Of a stretch of DNA of 33,051 nt, positions 22,861 to 31,343 are shown one piece after another; position 1 is the first letter of the stretch, and every line of letters starts with the position of its first letter. A program made the translations under genes and the position numbers. The notes under the pieces were generated by a model. The model saw nothing but the letters and a program-made list of their open reading frames with translations, ran no database searches and was not told where the DNA came from. Source of the DNA: Bacteroidota bacterium (GTDB taxonomy: Bacteria; Bacteroidota; Bacteroidia; Chitinophagales; Chitinophagaceae); the NCBI GenBank assembly GCA_018267585.1, contig JAFDYE010000904.1, positions 1 to 33,051 of the forward strand, read 5' to 3'.

Positions 22861-22951
22861 ACAACTTAATTACCAATGATTTAAATCCACTCCCCGTCCT
22901 ATATAGTATTTCCCCTCGTAAAACCCGCTATGAGATGCCGGCGGCAACAGT

Positions 22952-22959
22952 TATCTTTG
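22952..22959 (+). promoter_or_regulatory. Candidate -7 element TATCTTTG upstream of the lytic transglycosylase
   Basis: This is an exact TAnnTTTG match on the plus strand, 155 bp before the ATG at 23115, implying a leader of about 150 nt. No TTG at the expected -33 position. Confidence 0.25.
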
Positions 22960-23114
22960 TCGGATGATCTTTACAGGTCACTGCAGCTGTTATTGAAAAA
23001 CCCTTAATCACCGTACCCACAGCAGGCAGTGATCATTCCCACCAATATTCTATGTTAGCCTTCTCTTAACATCCAAACCTGGGGCCGGCATTGTTTTACC
23101 CAAAAACTAAAACG

Positions 23115-24029
23115 ATGTTGAAGTCATCAGTACCCTTTTACGTTTGCAGCGTGGCGCTTATTATGGTGCCGCCACCCAAGGCTGATTCCGGCCAGTCAAC
23201 CGCCGAATTACGAAAGACACTGCCCTACACGGCAGCGGTAGTTACCAGCCCTTCCTCCCATTCACGCGCGAAAAAGAACAATTTTTCGGTCACCCCTCCC
23301 GACAGACAGGGGATGAAATTCGTCAGCCATTATATCAGGAATAATGACGACGACCTGCTTACTATCAAAAAAAGGAGCGAAGGCCCCTTTACCATCATCG
23401 ACTCCGTACTCAACCACTACGGCCTGCCCCTTCAGCTCAAATACCTCGCCGTCATCGAGTCCGAGCTCAAACCTTCGGCGCTTTCCCGCGTCGGCGCAAG
23501 AGGCCCCTGGCAGCTGATGCCCGGCACCGCCCACGAACTCGGCCTCAAGGTCAACCACCGCTCGGACGAGCGCACGAATTATTATAAAAGCACAAGGGCC
23601 GCAGCAAAATACCTGAAAGACCTGCACCGCGAATTCGGAGACTGGCTCCTCGTCCTGGCAGCGTACAACGGCGGACCCCTCCCCGTCTACAAAGCCATCC
23701 ACCGGTCACACAGCAAGAACTTCTGGACCCTCCAGAAATATCTCCCCGCTGAGTCGAGGATGCACGTGAAAAGATTTATCGCCACTGCATTCTATTTTGA
23801 ACGCACAGACTCCCTCAACAGCGTCCGGCAGTCCACGGGGCAGTCCACGGCTGACCTGGCCGCGATCCCTACCACCGCTGTCGCGGCACGGATCCCTACC
23901 ACCGCGTCCCTCGCACAGACCACTCCCTTCAGGACACAGGCCGGCGAGACGCCCGACGAAAAATTTACCCGTCTCATGAAAGAGTCCGCAACCTCGCTCA
24001 AAACCTCGCACGAGCTTCTCACATACTAA
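23115..24029 (+). CDS. Lytic transglycosylase, SLT family (MltD/Slt-like)
   Basis: The ATG at 23115 gives 304 residues; a TTG eight codons earlier is a weaker choice. The N-terminus (MLKSSVPFYVCSVALIMV) is a signal peptide or anchor. After a 50-residue linker, the catalytic SLT domain spans about 68-230. It has LAVIESELKPSALS with the catalytic glutamate (E115), GARGPWQLMPGTA, and VLAAYNGG. The enzyme cleaves the MurNAc-GlcNAc bond of peptidoglycan to give 1,6-anhydro products in the periplasm. The C-terminal 70 residues are Ser/Thr/Ala-rich and contain no LysM repeat, unlike full MltD. It stands alone, is divergent from the small membrane gene and ends at a good terminator. Confidence 0.9.
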   Translation: MLKSSVPFYVCSVALIMVPPPKADSGQSTAELRKTLPYTAAVVTSPSSHSRAKKNNFSVTPPDRQGMKFVSHYIRNNDDDLLTIKKRSEGPFTIIDSVLNHYGLPLQLKYLAVIESELKPSALSRVGARGPWQLMPGTAHELGLKVNHRSDERTNYYKSTRAAAKYLKDLHREFGDWLLVLAAYNGGPLPVYKAIHRSHSKNFWTLQKYLPAESRMHVKRFIATAFYFERTDSLNSVRQSTGQSTADLAAIPTTAVAARIPTTASLAQTTPFRTQAGETPDEKFTRLMKESATSLKTSHELLTY

Positions 24030-24041
24030 ACCAGACAAAAG

Positions 24042-24067
24042 AACCCGCCGGCAACGGCGGGTTTCTT
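24042..24067. terminator. Hairpin terminator, lytic transglycosylase / aldo-keto reductase
   Basis: AACCCGCCG and CGGCGGGTT form a 9-bp stem with a GCAA tetraloop, followed by TCTTAATAT; preceding AAAAG can extend pairing across a bulge. It sits between convergent genes and may serve both. Confidence 0.85.
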
Positions 24068-24095
24068 AATATATCGGCGTGCGCTTATGATACCA

Positions 24096-25112
24096 TTATT
24101 TGATCCTGTCCTTCGCCGTCCGCTCGAGTATCCAACCCGGGTACTCCGGACTCAGCCTGCTCACTTCATCCAGCCTGGCCAGCTCCTCCGCAGTGAACAC
24201 AACATTCACCGAATCCAGATTCGCCACCAGCTGCTCCATCTTGTTCGCCCCAATGATCACCGAGCTCACCGCCTGCTGATGCAGCAGCCACGCAAGCGCC
24301 AGCTGCGCGACAGAAAAGCCCTTGGCCTCCGCCATCGTCCGGAGCACATCCACGATATCGAACGCCTTCTCCTTGTCCACCGGAATGATATCGAATCCCG
24401 ATAGCCGGCCCTGATCAGGAGCCTGCCCCCGCTTGTATTTCCCGCTCAACAGTCCACCCGCCAGCGGACTCCAGATCATCAACCCGACCTTCTGATCCAA
24501 AAGCAGCGGTATCAGCTCCCGCTCGAGCTCTCTGCTCGCCACCGAGTAATACGCCTGCAGCGAGACGAACCGCGACAGCCCATGATAACTGCTGTGCGCC
24601 AGCGCCTTCATCAGCTGCCACGCAGCCAGATTGCTCGCCCCGATATACCTCACCTTCCCGCTACGGACAAGGTCATTCATCACATCCAGCGTCTCTTCCA
24701 GCGGCGTCAGCGGATCGAACGCATGTATCTGGTAAAGATCGATATAATCCGTCTGCAGCCTCTTCAGGCTGGCCTCCGCCTCCCGAAAAATATGCTTCCG
24801 GCTCAGCCCTTCATCGTTAGGCCCCTGACCCATCGGCCGGAATACCTTGGTAGCCAGCACGAGATCGTCCCGGCGAAGACCAAGATTCCGAATGGCCCGC
24901 CCCGTTAGCTCCTCCGATACCCCGAACGAATACACGTTTGCCGTATCGATAAAATTGACGCCCGCATCGACAGCCGCCCTCACCTGCTCATCCACAGCAT
25001 CCTGCCCCAGACTGCCTATCGGGGCAAAACGGCCGACACCTCCATAGGTCATCGTACCCAGGCAAAGCTCCGAAACCCTCATCCCCGTATTTCCTAATAA
25101 ATTATACTTCAT
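24096..25112 (-). CDS. Aldo/keto reductase
   Basis: This 338-residue protein is a complete TIM-barrel aldo/keto reductase. The catalytic tetrad is visible: D56 and Y61 in FIDTANVYSFG, K89 in LVLATKVF, H130 in DLYQIHAFD. NADPH-phosphate contacts lie in the C-terminal SSVIIGANKMEQL. Length and N-terminal MKYNLLGNTGMRVSELCLGTM match the YajO/YghZ-like cytosolic branch. It should reduce carbonyls with NADPH; the substrate is unknown. An AraC-type regulator gene lies immediately upstream on the same strand (81 bp), and an exact TAATTTTG element in that gap suggests the reductase has its own promoter, probably controlled by that regulator. Confidence 0.94.
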   Translation of the reverse strand: MKYNLLGNTGMRVSELCLGTMTYGGVGRFAPIGSLGQDAVDEQVRAAVDAGVNFIDTANVYSFGVSEELTGRAIRNLGLRRDDLVLATKVFRPMGQGPNDEGLSRKHIFREAEASLKRLQTDYIDLYQIHAFDPLTPLEETLDVMNDLVRSGKVRYIGASNLAAWQLMKALAHSSYHGLSRFVSLQAYYSVASRELERELIPLLLDQKVGLMIWSPLAGGLLSGKYKRGQAPDQGRLSGFDIIPVDKEKAFDIVDVLRTMAEAKGFSVAQLALAWLLHQQAVSSVIIGANKMEQLVANLDSVNVVFTAEELARLDEVSRLSPEYPGWILERTAKDRIK

Positions 25113-25134
25113 ATTGTTGGTATTTTTTGCACCA

Positions 25135-25142
25135 CAAAATTA
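25135..25142 (-). promoter_or_regulatory. Candidate -7 element TAATTTTG of the aldo/keto reductase gene
   Basis: This is an exact TAnnTTTG match on the minus strand, ending 22 nt before the ATG at 25112. The gap also holds a tandem AAGTATA repeat near 25176-25189. No well-spaced TTG was found. Confidence 0.35.
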
Positions 25143-25193
25143 CACCGCCCGCTATCCGCAGCCTAACGTTCTTCAAAGTATAAAGTATAAAAA

Positions 25194-26027
25194 TCAAATA
25201 ACTGCCTGTTTCCGCAGGGACAGCGGCGTCACGCCGGTATGCTTCTTGAAGAAATTATTGAAATAGGTCGGATACTCGAAACCCAGACTGTCCGAGATCG
25301 TAGCAACGCTCCAGTCGGTATACTTCAGCAAAGCCCTGGCCTCGTTCACGATCCGGTCGGCGATCAGCGTGCTCGGCGACTTCCCCGTCACTTCCTTGAC
25401 CGCATGATTCAGGTGATTGACATGGACAGAAAGACTGTCGGCATAATCACCGGCCCTCTTCAGCTTCAGCTCCTGGTCCGGCGAATCCACCGGGAACTGC
25501 TTCTCCAGCAGGTCCAAAAAAGAAGTGGCGATCCGGCTCGCCGCATTGCCGTGTACCTCTCCCTCCGCCACAGGCTGCAGCTTCAGCGAAAAATGGATCA
25601 GCAACGCCACATAACTCCGCAAAACATCATATTTGTAGGCGTATTCTCCCGAATATTCGGCGATCATATCTTCATAGGTCCTCCGCACCATCGCCATCTG
25701 CACCTTGTCCGGGAAAAATACCTTGTCGCTGCCCGGCCTGAACAAGGTCGACTCACGCAGGATCTCCATCCGGCTGCCCGCCTTCAGAAAAGGTTCCGTA
25801 AATATGCACTTATACCCCTTTCTCTCGGGCGCCTCGCTCTCCAGCGAATACGGCACCAGGGGGTTCGTAAAGATCAGCGCAGGCCGGTCGATTACTACCG
25901 ACCTGTCCGCATAATGTAGCGTACTCCTTCCCTCCAACACCCATATCTTATAAAAGTCCCTCCGGATGTACGGCGATGCCTCCTGGCGACCCGTAAACAA
26001 AAACTTCTCTACTTTAAATAATTCCAC
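25194..26027 (-). CDS. AraC-family transcriptional regulator
   Basis: This 277-residue protein starts with GTG (26027): an upstream in-frame TAA at 26037-26039 leaves no earlier start, and no in-frame ATG follows before residue about 90. The N-terminal half (1-150) is a cupin-like sensing domain, with YKIWVLEGRSTLHYADRSVVIDRPALIFTN. The C-terminal third (about 175-275) carries two HTH motifs, SLSVHVNHLNHAVKEVTGKS and the signature-like VATISDSLGFEYPTYFNNFFKKHTGVTPLSLR. It is divergent from exonuclease III and sits just before the aldo/keto reductase, its most likely target. The effector is unknown. Confidence 0.92.
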   Translation of the reverse strand: MELFKVEKFLFTGRQEASPYIRRDFYKIWVLEGRSTLHYADRSVVIDRPALIFTNPLVPYSLESEAPERKGYKCIFTEPFLKAGSRMEILRESTLFRPGSDKVFFPDKVQMAMVRRTYEDMIAEYSGEYAYKYDVLRSYVALLIHFSLKLQPVAEGEVHGNAASRIATSFLDLLEKQFPVDSPDQELKLKRAGDYADSLSVHVNHLNHAVKEVTGKSPSTLIADRIVNEARALLKYTDWSVATISDSLGFEYPTYFNNFFKKHTGVTPLSLRKQAVI

Positions 26028-26121
26028 CCCATAAAATTAAGAAAATCAAAGGACTTCCGGCTACCCCTCAAATCACCCGGTCAGGGCGATCTTATCCCCC
26101 CTAAATTCGTACCTTAACGAC

Positions 26122-26892
26122 ATGAAAATTGCAACATATAACGTCAACGGGGTCAACGGCCGCCTCCCCGTCCTCCTTCGCTGGCTCGAAGAGTCCAAAC
26201 CCGATATCGTCTGCCTGCAGGAACTAAAAGCTCCCCAGGAGAAATTCCCCGAGTCCGCCATCCGCGACGCCGGCTATCACGCCATCTGGCACGGACAAAA
26301 GAGCTGGAACGGCGTCGCCATCCTCTCCCGCAAAACCCAGCCACAGGAGATCCGCCGCGCCCTGCCCGGCGACCCCGAAGACATCCATAGCCGCTATATC
26401 GAGGCCTCCGTCGGCGACCTGACCGTCGGCTGCCTGTACCTGCCCAACGGCAACCCCGCACCCGGACCCAAATTCGACTACAAACTCGACTGGTTCCGCC
26501 GCCTCACCACCCACGCCGCCGACCTCTTCACCTCCGGAAAACCCGTGATCCTTACCGGCGATTACAACGTCATGCCCACCGAGATCGACGTCTACAAACC
26601 CGAGAGCTGGGTCGACGACGCCCTCTTCCGCCCCGAAGTCCGCCTGGCCTTCAAAAACCTCGTCGCACAGGGATGGACAGACGCCATCCGCCACCTGCAC
26701 CCCGACGAAAAAATATATACCTTCTGGGACTACTTCCGCAACGCCTTCGCCCGCAACGCCGGCCTGCGCATCGACCACTTCCTCCTCACCCCACAGCTCG
26801 CCAAACGCCTCAAATCCGCAGGCGTAGACCGCGAGGTCCGGGGCTGGGAAAAATCCAGCGACCACGCACCAGTCTGGATCCAACTGACCTGA
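26122..26892 (+). CDS. xth: Exodeoxyribonuclease III / AP endonuclease
   Basis: This 256-residue protein has the full exonuclease III set. N7 is in TYNVNGV and the metal-binding E34 in CLQELKA. Y106 lies in CLYLPNG, D147 and N149 in TGDYNV, D218 in LRIDHF, and the closing D247/H248 in SSDHAPV. It repairs DNA by cutting at abasic sites and removing 3' blocks in the cytosol. Length equals typical bacterial ExoIII. It stands alone, divergent from the AraC-type gene, and converges with the RND pump gene across only 9 bp, so no terminator fits between the two stops. Confidence 0.95.
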   Translation: MKIATYNVNGVNGRLPVLLRWLEESKPDIVCLQELKAPQEKFPESAIRDAGYHAIWHGQKSWNGVAILSRKTQPQEIRRALPGDPEDIHSRYIEASVGDLTVGCLYLPNGNPAPGPKFDYKLDWFRRLTTHAADLFTSGKPVILTGDYNVMPTEIDVYKPESWVDDALFRPEVRLAFKNLVAQGWTDAIRHLHPDEKIYTFWDYFRNAFARNAGLRIDHFLLTPQLAKRLKSAGVDREVRGWEKSSDHAPVWIQLT

Positions 26893-26901
26893 CCCCTCCT
26901 C

Positions 26902-29900
26902 CTACACCGTCACATAACCCTCCTCATCCTCATCCCTCCGCCTCGAAGAAACCTTCTCCTGCAACGCCTGGAAGATAACAAACAATACAGGTATGATGAA
27001 TACACCCAGGATAACCCCGACCAACATCCCCCCCACGGCGCTCCACCCAATGGAATGGTTGCCCTGCGCCGACGCCCCGGTCGTAAAGATCAACGGCGTC
27101 ATCCCCACAATAAAGGCGAACGAGGTCATCAATATCGGACGAAGCCTCAGCCTCGAACCCTCCAGCGCTGCCTCTACCAACCCCATACCCTTCCGCCTCC
27201 GCTGAACCGCGAACTCCACGATAAGGATAGCATTCTTGGCCAGCAGCCCGATCAGCATGATCAACCCGATCTGCACATAAACGTTATTCTGCAACCCCGC
27301 CATCCCCACAAAAGCAAACACCCCCAATATCCCCGTCGGCACCGTGAGTATCACCGCCAGCGGCAGAATATAACTTTCATACTGCGCCGACAATAAAAAG
27401 AACACGAACAGCACGCTCAACAGGAACACAAATACCGTCTGATTACCCGCTCGTATCTCCTCCCTCGTTATGCCCGTAAACTCATAGGCATATCCCTTCG
27501 GCAACGCCTTCTTCGCCGTCTCCTCTACAGCCTTGATCACATCCCCCGTACTGAACCCCGGCTTCGGCGTCGCGTTAATTGTAACGGCATTGTATAAGTT
27601 ATTACGGGTCACCGTCTCCGGACCATATACACGGACGAATTTAGCGATCGAAGTAGCCGGCACCATCTGGCCCGAGCTGTTCTTGACATAGACACCTCCC
27701 AGCGAACTGGCATCCAGCCGGTAAGGGACATCGGCCTGCGCCATCACGCGATAGTACTTGCCAAACCGGTTGAAGTCCGAGACAAAGCTGCTGCCATAAT
27801 AGATCTGCATCGTATTCATGAGTTCGGTCACAGATACCCCCAGCTGCTTTGCCTTGTCCTCATCTATCTCTATATTATACTGAGGATTGCCGGTATTGAA
27901 AGTGGTAAAGGCCGAACCCACCTCAGGCCGCTGCGACAAAGCGCCCACAAAACCCCAGGCCGTTTGCCCCAGTTTATCCAGCGGCCCGCTCGACCGGTCC
28001 TGCAACATCATCTCCACACCGCTGACATTACCAAAACCCTGCACCGTAGGGAAGTTCACAAAGATCGACATGGCATCGCTTACCTGACCCGTCTCCCCGA
28101 TAAGCCGGCCGGTGATCTGGGCAGGATCCTTTGCCGGCCCCCTCTTATCCCTGGGATTCAGCCGGCAGAAGACGACTGCATTCGGAGAAGCGAACGAGCT
28201 GGTCACAAAGTTCATCCCATTCACGTTCCAGACGTCGCTGGCCGCCCCATCACGCATAACGATCTTGCTTATATTGTCTGTAGCGCGCGTAGTCCTGCTC
28301 AACGAGCTGCCCGCAGGCGTCTGCGCCACAGCTATGATAAAACCCTGATCCTCCTCAGGAATAAACCCCGACGGTGTTCGCCGGACAAGAAAGAACGCCC
28401 CTATACACACGATCACCAGCCCCGCTATCGCCAACCATTTCCGGCGCACCAGGAACTGCAGACTCCTTATATATTTGTCCGTCATAGCCGTAAAACCCGC
28501 ATTGAACCCCGCAAAGAACCGGGCCGACAGCCCCCTTCTTGCCCCCTCTTCATCATGCGGTCGCTTCAGGAACAACGCACACAAGGCCGGGCTCAATGTC
28601 AACGCATTGACAGCAGAAATGATAATGGCCGTCGCCAGCGTGAACGCAAACTGCTTGTAAAAGACCCCGGCAGGCCCCTGTACAAAGCTCACAGGCACGA
28701 ACACCGCCGCCATCACAAGCGTAATGGAAACGATCGCCCCCGAGATCTCATTCATGCTCTCGATAGTCGCCCTCCTCGGCGGCAAATGCTCCCGCTCCAT
28801 TTTGGAGTGGACAGCTTCCACGACCACGATGGCATCGTCCACCACGATCCCGATCGCCAGCACCAGCGCAAACAAAGTCAGCAGATTGATGCTGAAGCCA
28901 AACAGATTCAAAAAGAAAAAGGTGCCGACAATGGCCACAGGCACGGCGATGATAGGGACCAGCGTAGACCGGAAATCCTGCAGGAATATGAACACCACAA
29001 TGGCCACCAGTATGAATGCAATGATCAGCGTCTCCTCCACCTGCCCGATCGAAGCATCCAGGAATTCCTTGGCATTGTACATGATCTTGAAATGCATGCC
29101 CTCAGGAAGATTCTCGTCGAATTCCTTGATCTGCCTTTCCAGCTCGGTCAATATCTGGTTGGCATTGGACCCCGGCGTCTGCAATACGCCAAAGCCCGAA
29201 GCTGGCTTGCCGTTCAGCTTGTTGGAGGAAATATAGGTGTACGCCCCGAACTCGACACGCGCTACATCCTTCAGCCGCAGCAACGACCCGTCGCTGTTGG
29301 CCTTGATCACCATATTCTCATAGTCCGTATTCTTGTTCCGCTTCCCCTTATACTTTATTACATACTCGAACGATTCAGGACTGCTCTGGCCAAGCCTTCC
29401 CGGCGCAGCCTCGAGGTTCTGGTCCTTGATCGCATTTAAGACATCCTGCGGAGAAAGACTATTGGCGATCAGACGATCGGGCTTCAGCCAGATACGCATG
29501 GAATAGTCCTTCGAGCTGAAGACCTGCGCCTGCGCCACGCCGGGAATACGCTGCAGCTGAGGAATGACATTTATCCGCAGGTAGTTCTCCAGGAAAAGCT
29601 CATTGTACTTTGCGCTGTCGTCACTGTAAAGCCCCACGAACATGAGAAAGCTGTTCTGTATCTTCTGGGTGGCGACACCGGCCTGTATCACCTCCGGCGG
29701 CAACTGACTGTTCGCCTTCGACACCCTGTTCTGCACATTCACGGCATCGATATCCGGATTGGTGCCCTGCTTGAAGAATACCGTCAGGTTCATCGTGCCG
29801 TCATTGCTGGAATTGGAGGTCATATAGCTCATGTTCTCCACACCGTTGACAGCCTCCTCTATCGGCACCGCTACCGTACGCGCAACCACTTCGGCATTGG

Positions 29901-30054
29901 CGCCCGGGTAAACCGCCGTTACCTGTACACTGGGCGGCGCGATCTCCGGGAACAACGTGATAGGCAACGAGAAAAGGGATAGCACCCCCAACAACAACAA
30001 TATAATGGATACGACCGTAGACAAGACCGGTCTTTCGATAAATCTCCTTAACAT
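26902..30054 (-). CDS. RND efflux pump, HAE1/AcrB-like inner-membrane transporter
   Basis: This 1050-residue protein has the AcrB layout. It opens MLRRFIERPVLSTVVSIILLLLG (helix 1), followed by porter-domain signatures (FPEIAPPSVQVTAVYPGANAE). FALVLAIGIVVDDAIVVVEAVH contains the paired proton-relay aspartates near residue 405, and GLLAKNAILIVEFA holds the relay lysine near 940. Twelve helices and two large periplasmic loops are expected, and the length matches HAE1 drug pumps, not heavy-metal RND pumps. It exports hydrophobic compounds using proton motive force with an adaptor and outer-membrane channel. The adaptor gene lies 22 bp upstream in the same operon. No TolC/OprM-like gene follows, so the channel must be encoded elsewhere. 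Substrates cannot be inferred. Confidence 0.96.
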   Translation of the reverse strand: MLRRFIERPVLSTVVSIILLLLGVLSLFSLPITLFPEIAPPSVQVTAVYPGANAEVVARTVAVPIEEAVNGVENMSYMTSNSSNDGTMNLTVFFKQGTNPDIDAVNVQNRVSKANSQLPPEVIQAGVATQKIQNSFLMFVGLYSDDSAKYNELFLENYLRINVIPQLQRIPGVAQAQVFSSKDYSMRIWLKPDRLIANSLSPQDVLNAIKDQNLEAAPGRLGQSSPESFEYVIKYKGKRNKNTDYENMVIKANSDGSLLRLKDVARVEFGAYTYISSNKLNGKPASGFGVLQTPGSNANQILTELERQIKEFDENLPEGMHFKIMYNAKEFLDASIGQVEETLIIAFILVAIVVFIFLQDFRSTLVPIIAVPVAIVGTFFFLNLFGFSINLLTLFALVLAIGIVVDDAIVVVEAVHSKMEREHLPPRRATIESMNEISGAIVSITLVMAAVFVPVSFVQGPAGVFYKQFAFTLATAIIISAVNALTLSPALCALFLKRPHDEEGARRGLSARFFAGFNAGFTAMTDKYIRSLQFLVRRKWLAIAGLVIVCIGAFFLVRRTPSGFIPEEDQGFIIAVAQTPAGSSLSRTTRATDNISKIVMRDGAASDVWNVNGMNFVTSSFASPNAVVFCRLNPRDKRGPAKDPAQITGRLIGETGQVSDAMSIFVNFPTVQGFGNVSGVEMMLQDRSSGPLDKLGQTAWGFVGALSQRPEVGSAFTTFNTGNPQYNIEIDEDKAKQLGVSVTELMNTMQIYYGSSFVSDFNRFGKYYRVMAQADVPYRLDASSLGGVYVKNSSGQMVPATSIAKFVRVYGPETVTRNNLYNAVTINATPKPGFSTGDVIKAVEETAKKALPKGYAYEFTGITREEIRAGNQTVFVFLLSVLFVFFLLSAQYESYILPLAVILTVPTGILGVFAFVGMAGLQNNVYVQIGLIMLIGLLAKNAILIVEFAVQRRRKGMGLVEAALEGSRLRLRPILMTSFAFIVGMTPLIFTTGASAQGNHSIGWSAVGGMLVGVILGVFIIPVLFVIFQALQEKVSSRRRDEDEEGYVTV

Positions 30055-30076
30055 ACAATTCGTTTTAAAGGTAATA

Positions 30077-31279
30077 TCAAAGTGGCTTCGCCTTAAGCAG
30101 GCTGTCTGTCGAGATCATTTGTGGATTGATCACCATTCCATCCCTCAGTCCCCCGAACAAAGTAGTGGACATAGAGCTCAGAACAACCTTATCGCCCTCT
30201 TTCACACCCTCCGAAACAAAATAATAGTTCGTGGTGTTCCCCGTAATGGTCAGCGGCCTGGTCGCTATCTTATTGCTATCGCCGACCGTATAAACAAAGA
30301 CCTTCCCCTGCAGCTCAAAACTCGCGTCCTGCGGGATCACCAGCGCAGATTTCATCGTGGTGGGAATCCGTACCTTACCCGTATTGCCGCTCCGCAGAGT
30401 CCCTTCCGCATTCGGAAAACTCGCACGAAATCTGATAGCCCCTACCGTCTTGTCGAACTGCCCCTCCACCAGCTCCACCCTCCCCGGCTGGGGATAAACG
30501 CTGTTATCCGCCAGCACCAGCTGAACCGGCGGCATCTGTTTTACCTTCTCGGCAATGGTATTTCCCGGGTATTTCTGCTTGAATTCGAGGAATTCAGGCT
30601 CGCTCATGGAAAAATACACCCGCATGTCCCGCGTTTCCGACACGACAGTCAGCGCTCCGGCCTGTGCCTTTGTAACAAGACTCCCCGCCTTGAAAGGAAT
30701 AACCCCCACATACCCGTCGCTGGGCGCCGTAATGGTCGTATAGCTAAGGTTGACCCGGGCATATTGGACCGACGCCTTCGCCTGATCCACCGCCGCCTTG
30801 GCAGTATTGTACGACGTCTGCGCCGATTTCAGCTGTATATCCGAAACCACGTTATTCTGTACCAGCGGCTTTAGCTTGTCTACATTTATCTGCGCATTCT
30901 CCAGCGAGGATTCTGCAGCCTGCAGACTGGCCTGCGCAGTGTTCAGCTGCTCCTCGTACGGCCGCCTGTCGATCAGGAACAGCGTTTGCCCCTTATGCAC
31001 ATACGCACCTTCATCCACTTCGATGGCGGTCAGATAGCCATCGATCTGAGGCCTTATTTCAACGTCCTGCTTTCCCTGCACAGATGCCGGAAAATCCTGA
31101 TATGTTGTGGCAGGCATCGCCTTTACCGTAATTACCGGCAACGACGGCGGAGGCATGGCCCCACGAGCGGCCTCTGCATTACCGTCCTTACACGCATATA
31201 AGAGAATACTGGCAGCAAGTGAGAAGCCGGAGGCCCTCAACGACCATACTACAGGAGAGAAAGATGAGGTGCGTTTCAT
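30077..31279 (-). CDS. RND efflux periplasmic adaptor subunit (membrane fusion protein)
   Basis: This 400-residue protein has an N-terminal lipoprotein signal with lipobox LLYAC (Cys30). A lipoyl/barrel-sandwich half-motif follows (IDGYLTAIEVDEGAYVHKGQTLFLID). An alpha-hairpin (about 110-180, TAQASLQAAESSLENAQINVDKL and the returning helix) precedes the second half-motif TITAPSDGYVGVIPFKAGSLV. Beta-barrel and membrane-proximal domains end the protein. This is the AcrA/MexA order. It links the RND pump encoded 22 bp downstream to an outer-membrane channel. Its own start is 64 bp after the metallophosphoesterase stop; a TAAATTTA one-mismatch -7 element lies in that gap, without a well-spaced TTG. 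No regulator gene is adjacent. Confidence 0.95.
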   Translation of the reverse strand: MKRTSSFSPVVWSLRASGFSLAASILLYACKDGNAEAARGAMPPPSLPVITVKAMPATTYQDFPASVQGKQDVEIRPQIDGYLTAIEVDEGAYVHKGQTLFLIDRRPYEEQLNTAQASLQAAESSLENAQINVDKLKPLVQNNVVSDIQLKSAQTSYNTAKAAVDQAKASVQYARVNLSYTTITAPSDGYVGVIPFKAGSLVTKAQAGALTVVSETRDMRVYFSMSEPEFLEFKQKYPGNTIAEKVKQMPPVQLVLADNSVYPQPGRVELVEGQFDKTVGAIRFRASFPNAEGTLRSGNTGKVRIPTTMKSALVIPQDASFELQGKVFVYTVGDSNKIATRPLTITGNTTNYYFVSEGVKEGDKVVLSSMSTTLFGGLRDGMVINPQMISTDSLLKAKPL

Positions 31280-31343
31280 TTTACAGGTATTTGAGATGTT
31301 CTTGATATAAATTTAGCGATTTCCTCCAATCCCTTCAGCACTC

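Noticed and set aside
22976-23034. Inverted repeat GGTCACTGC / GCAGTGATC upstream of the lytic transglycosylase
   Set aside because: Only 8 of 9 pairs with a 41-nt spacer; not distinguishable from chance.
27964-29439. 491-codon plus-strand open frame
   Set aside because: It lies wholly inside the RND pump gene on the opposite strand and its product is Arg/His/Pro-rich with no domain; a typical antisense shadow in GC-rich DNA.
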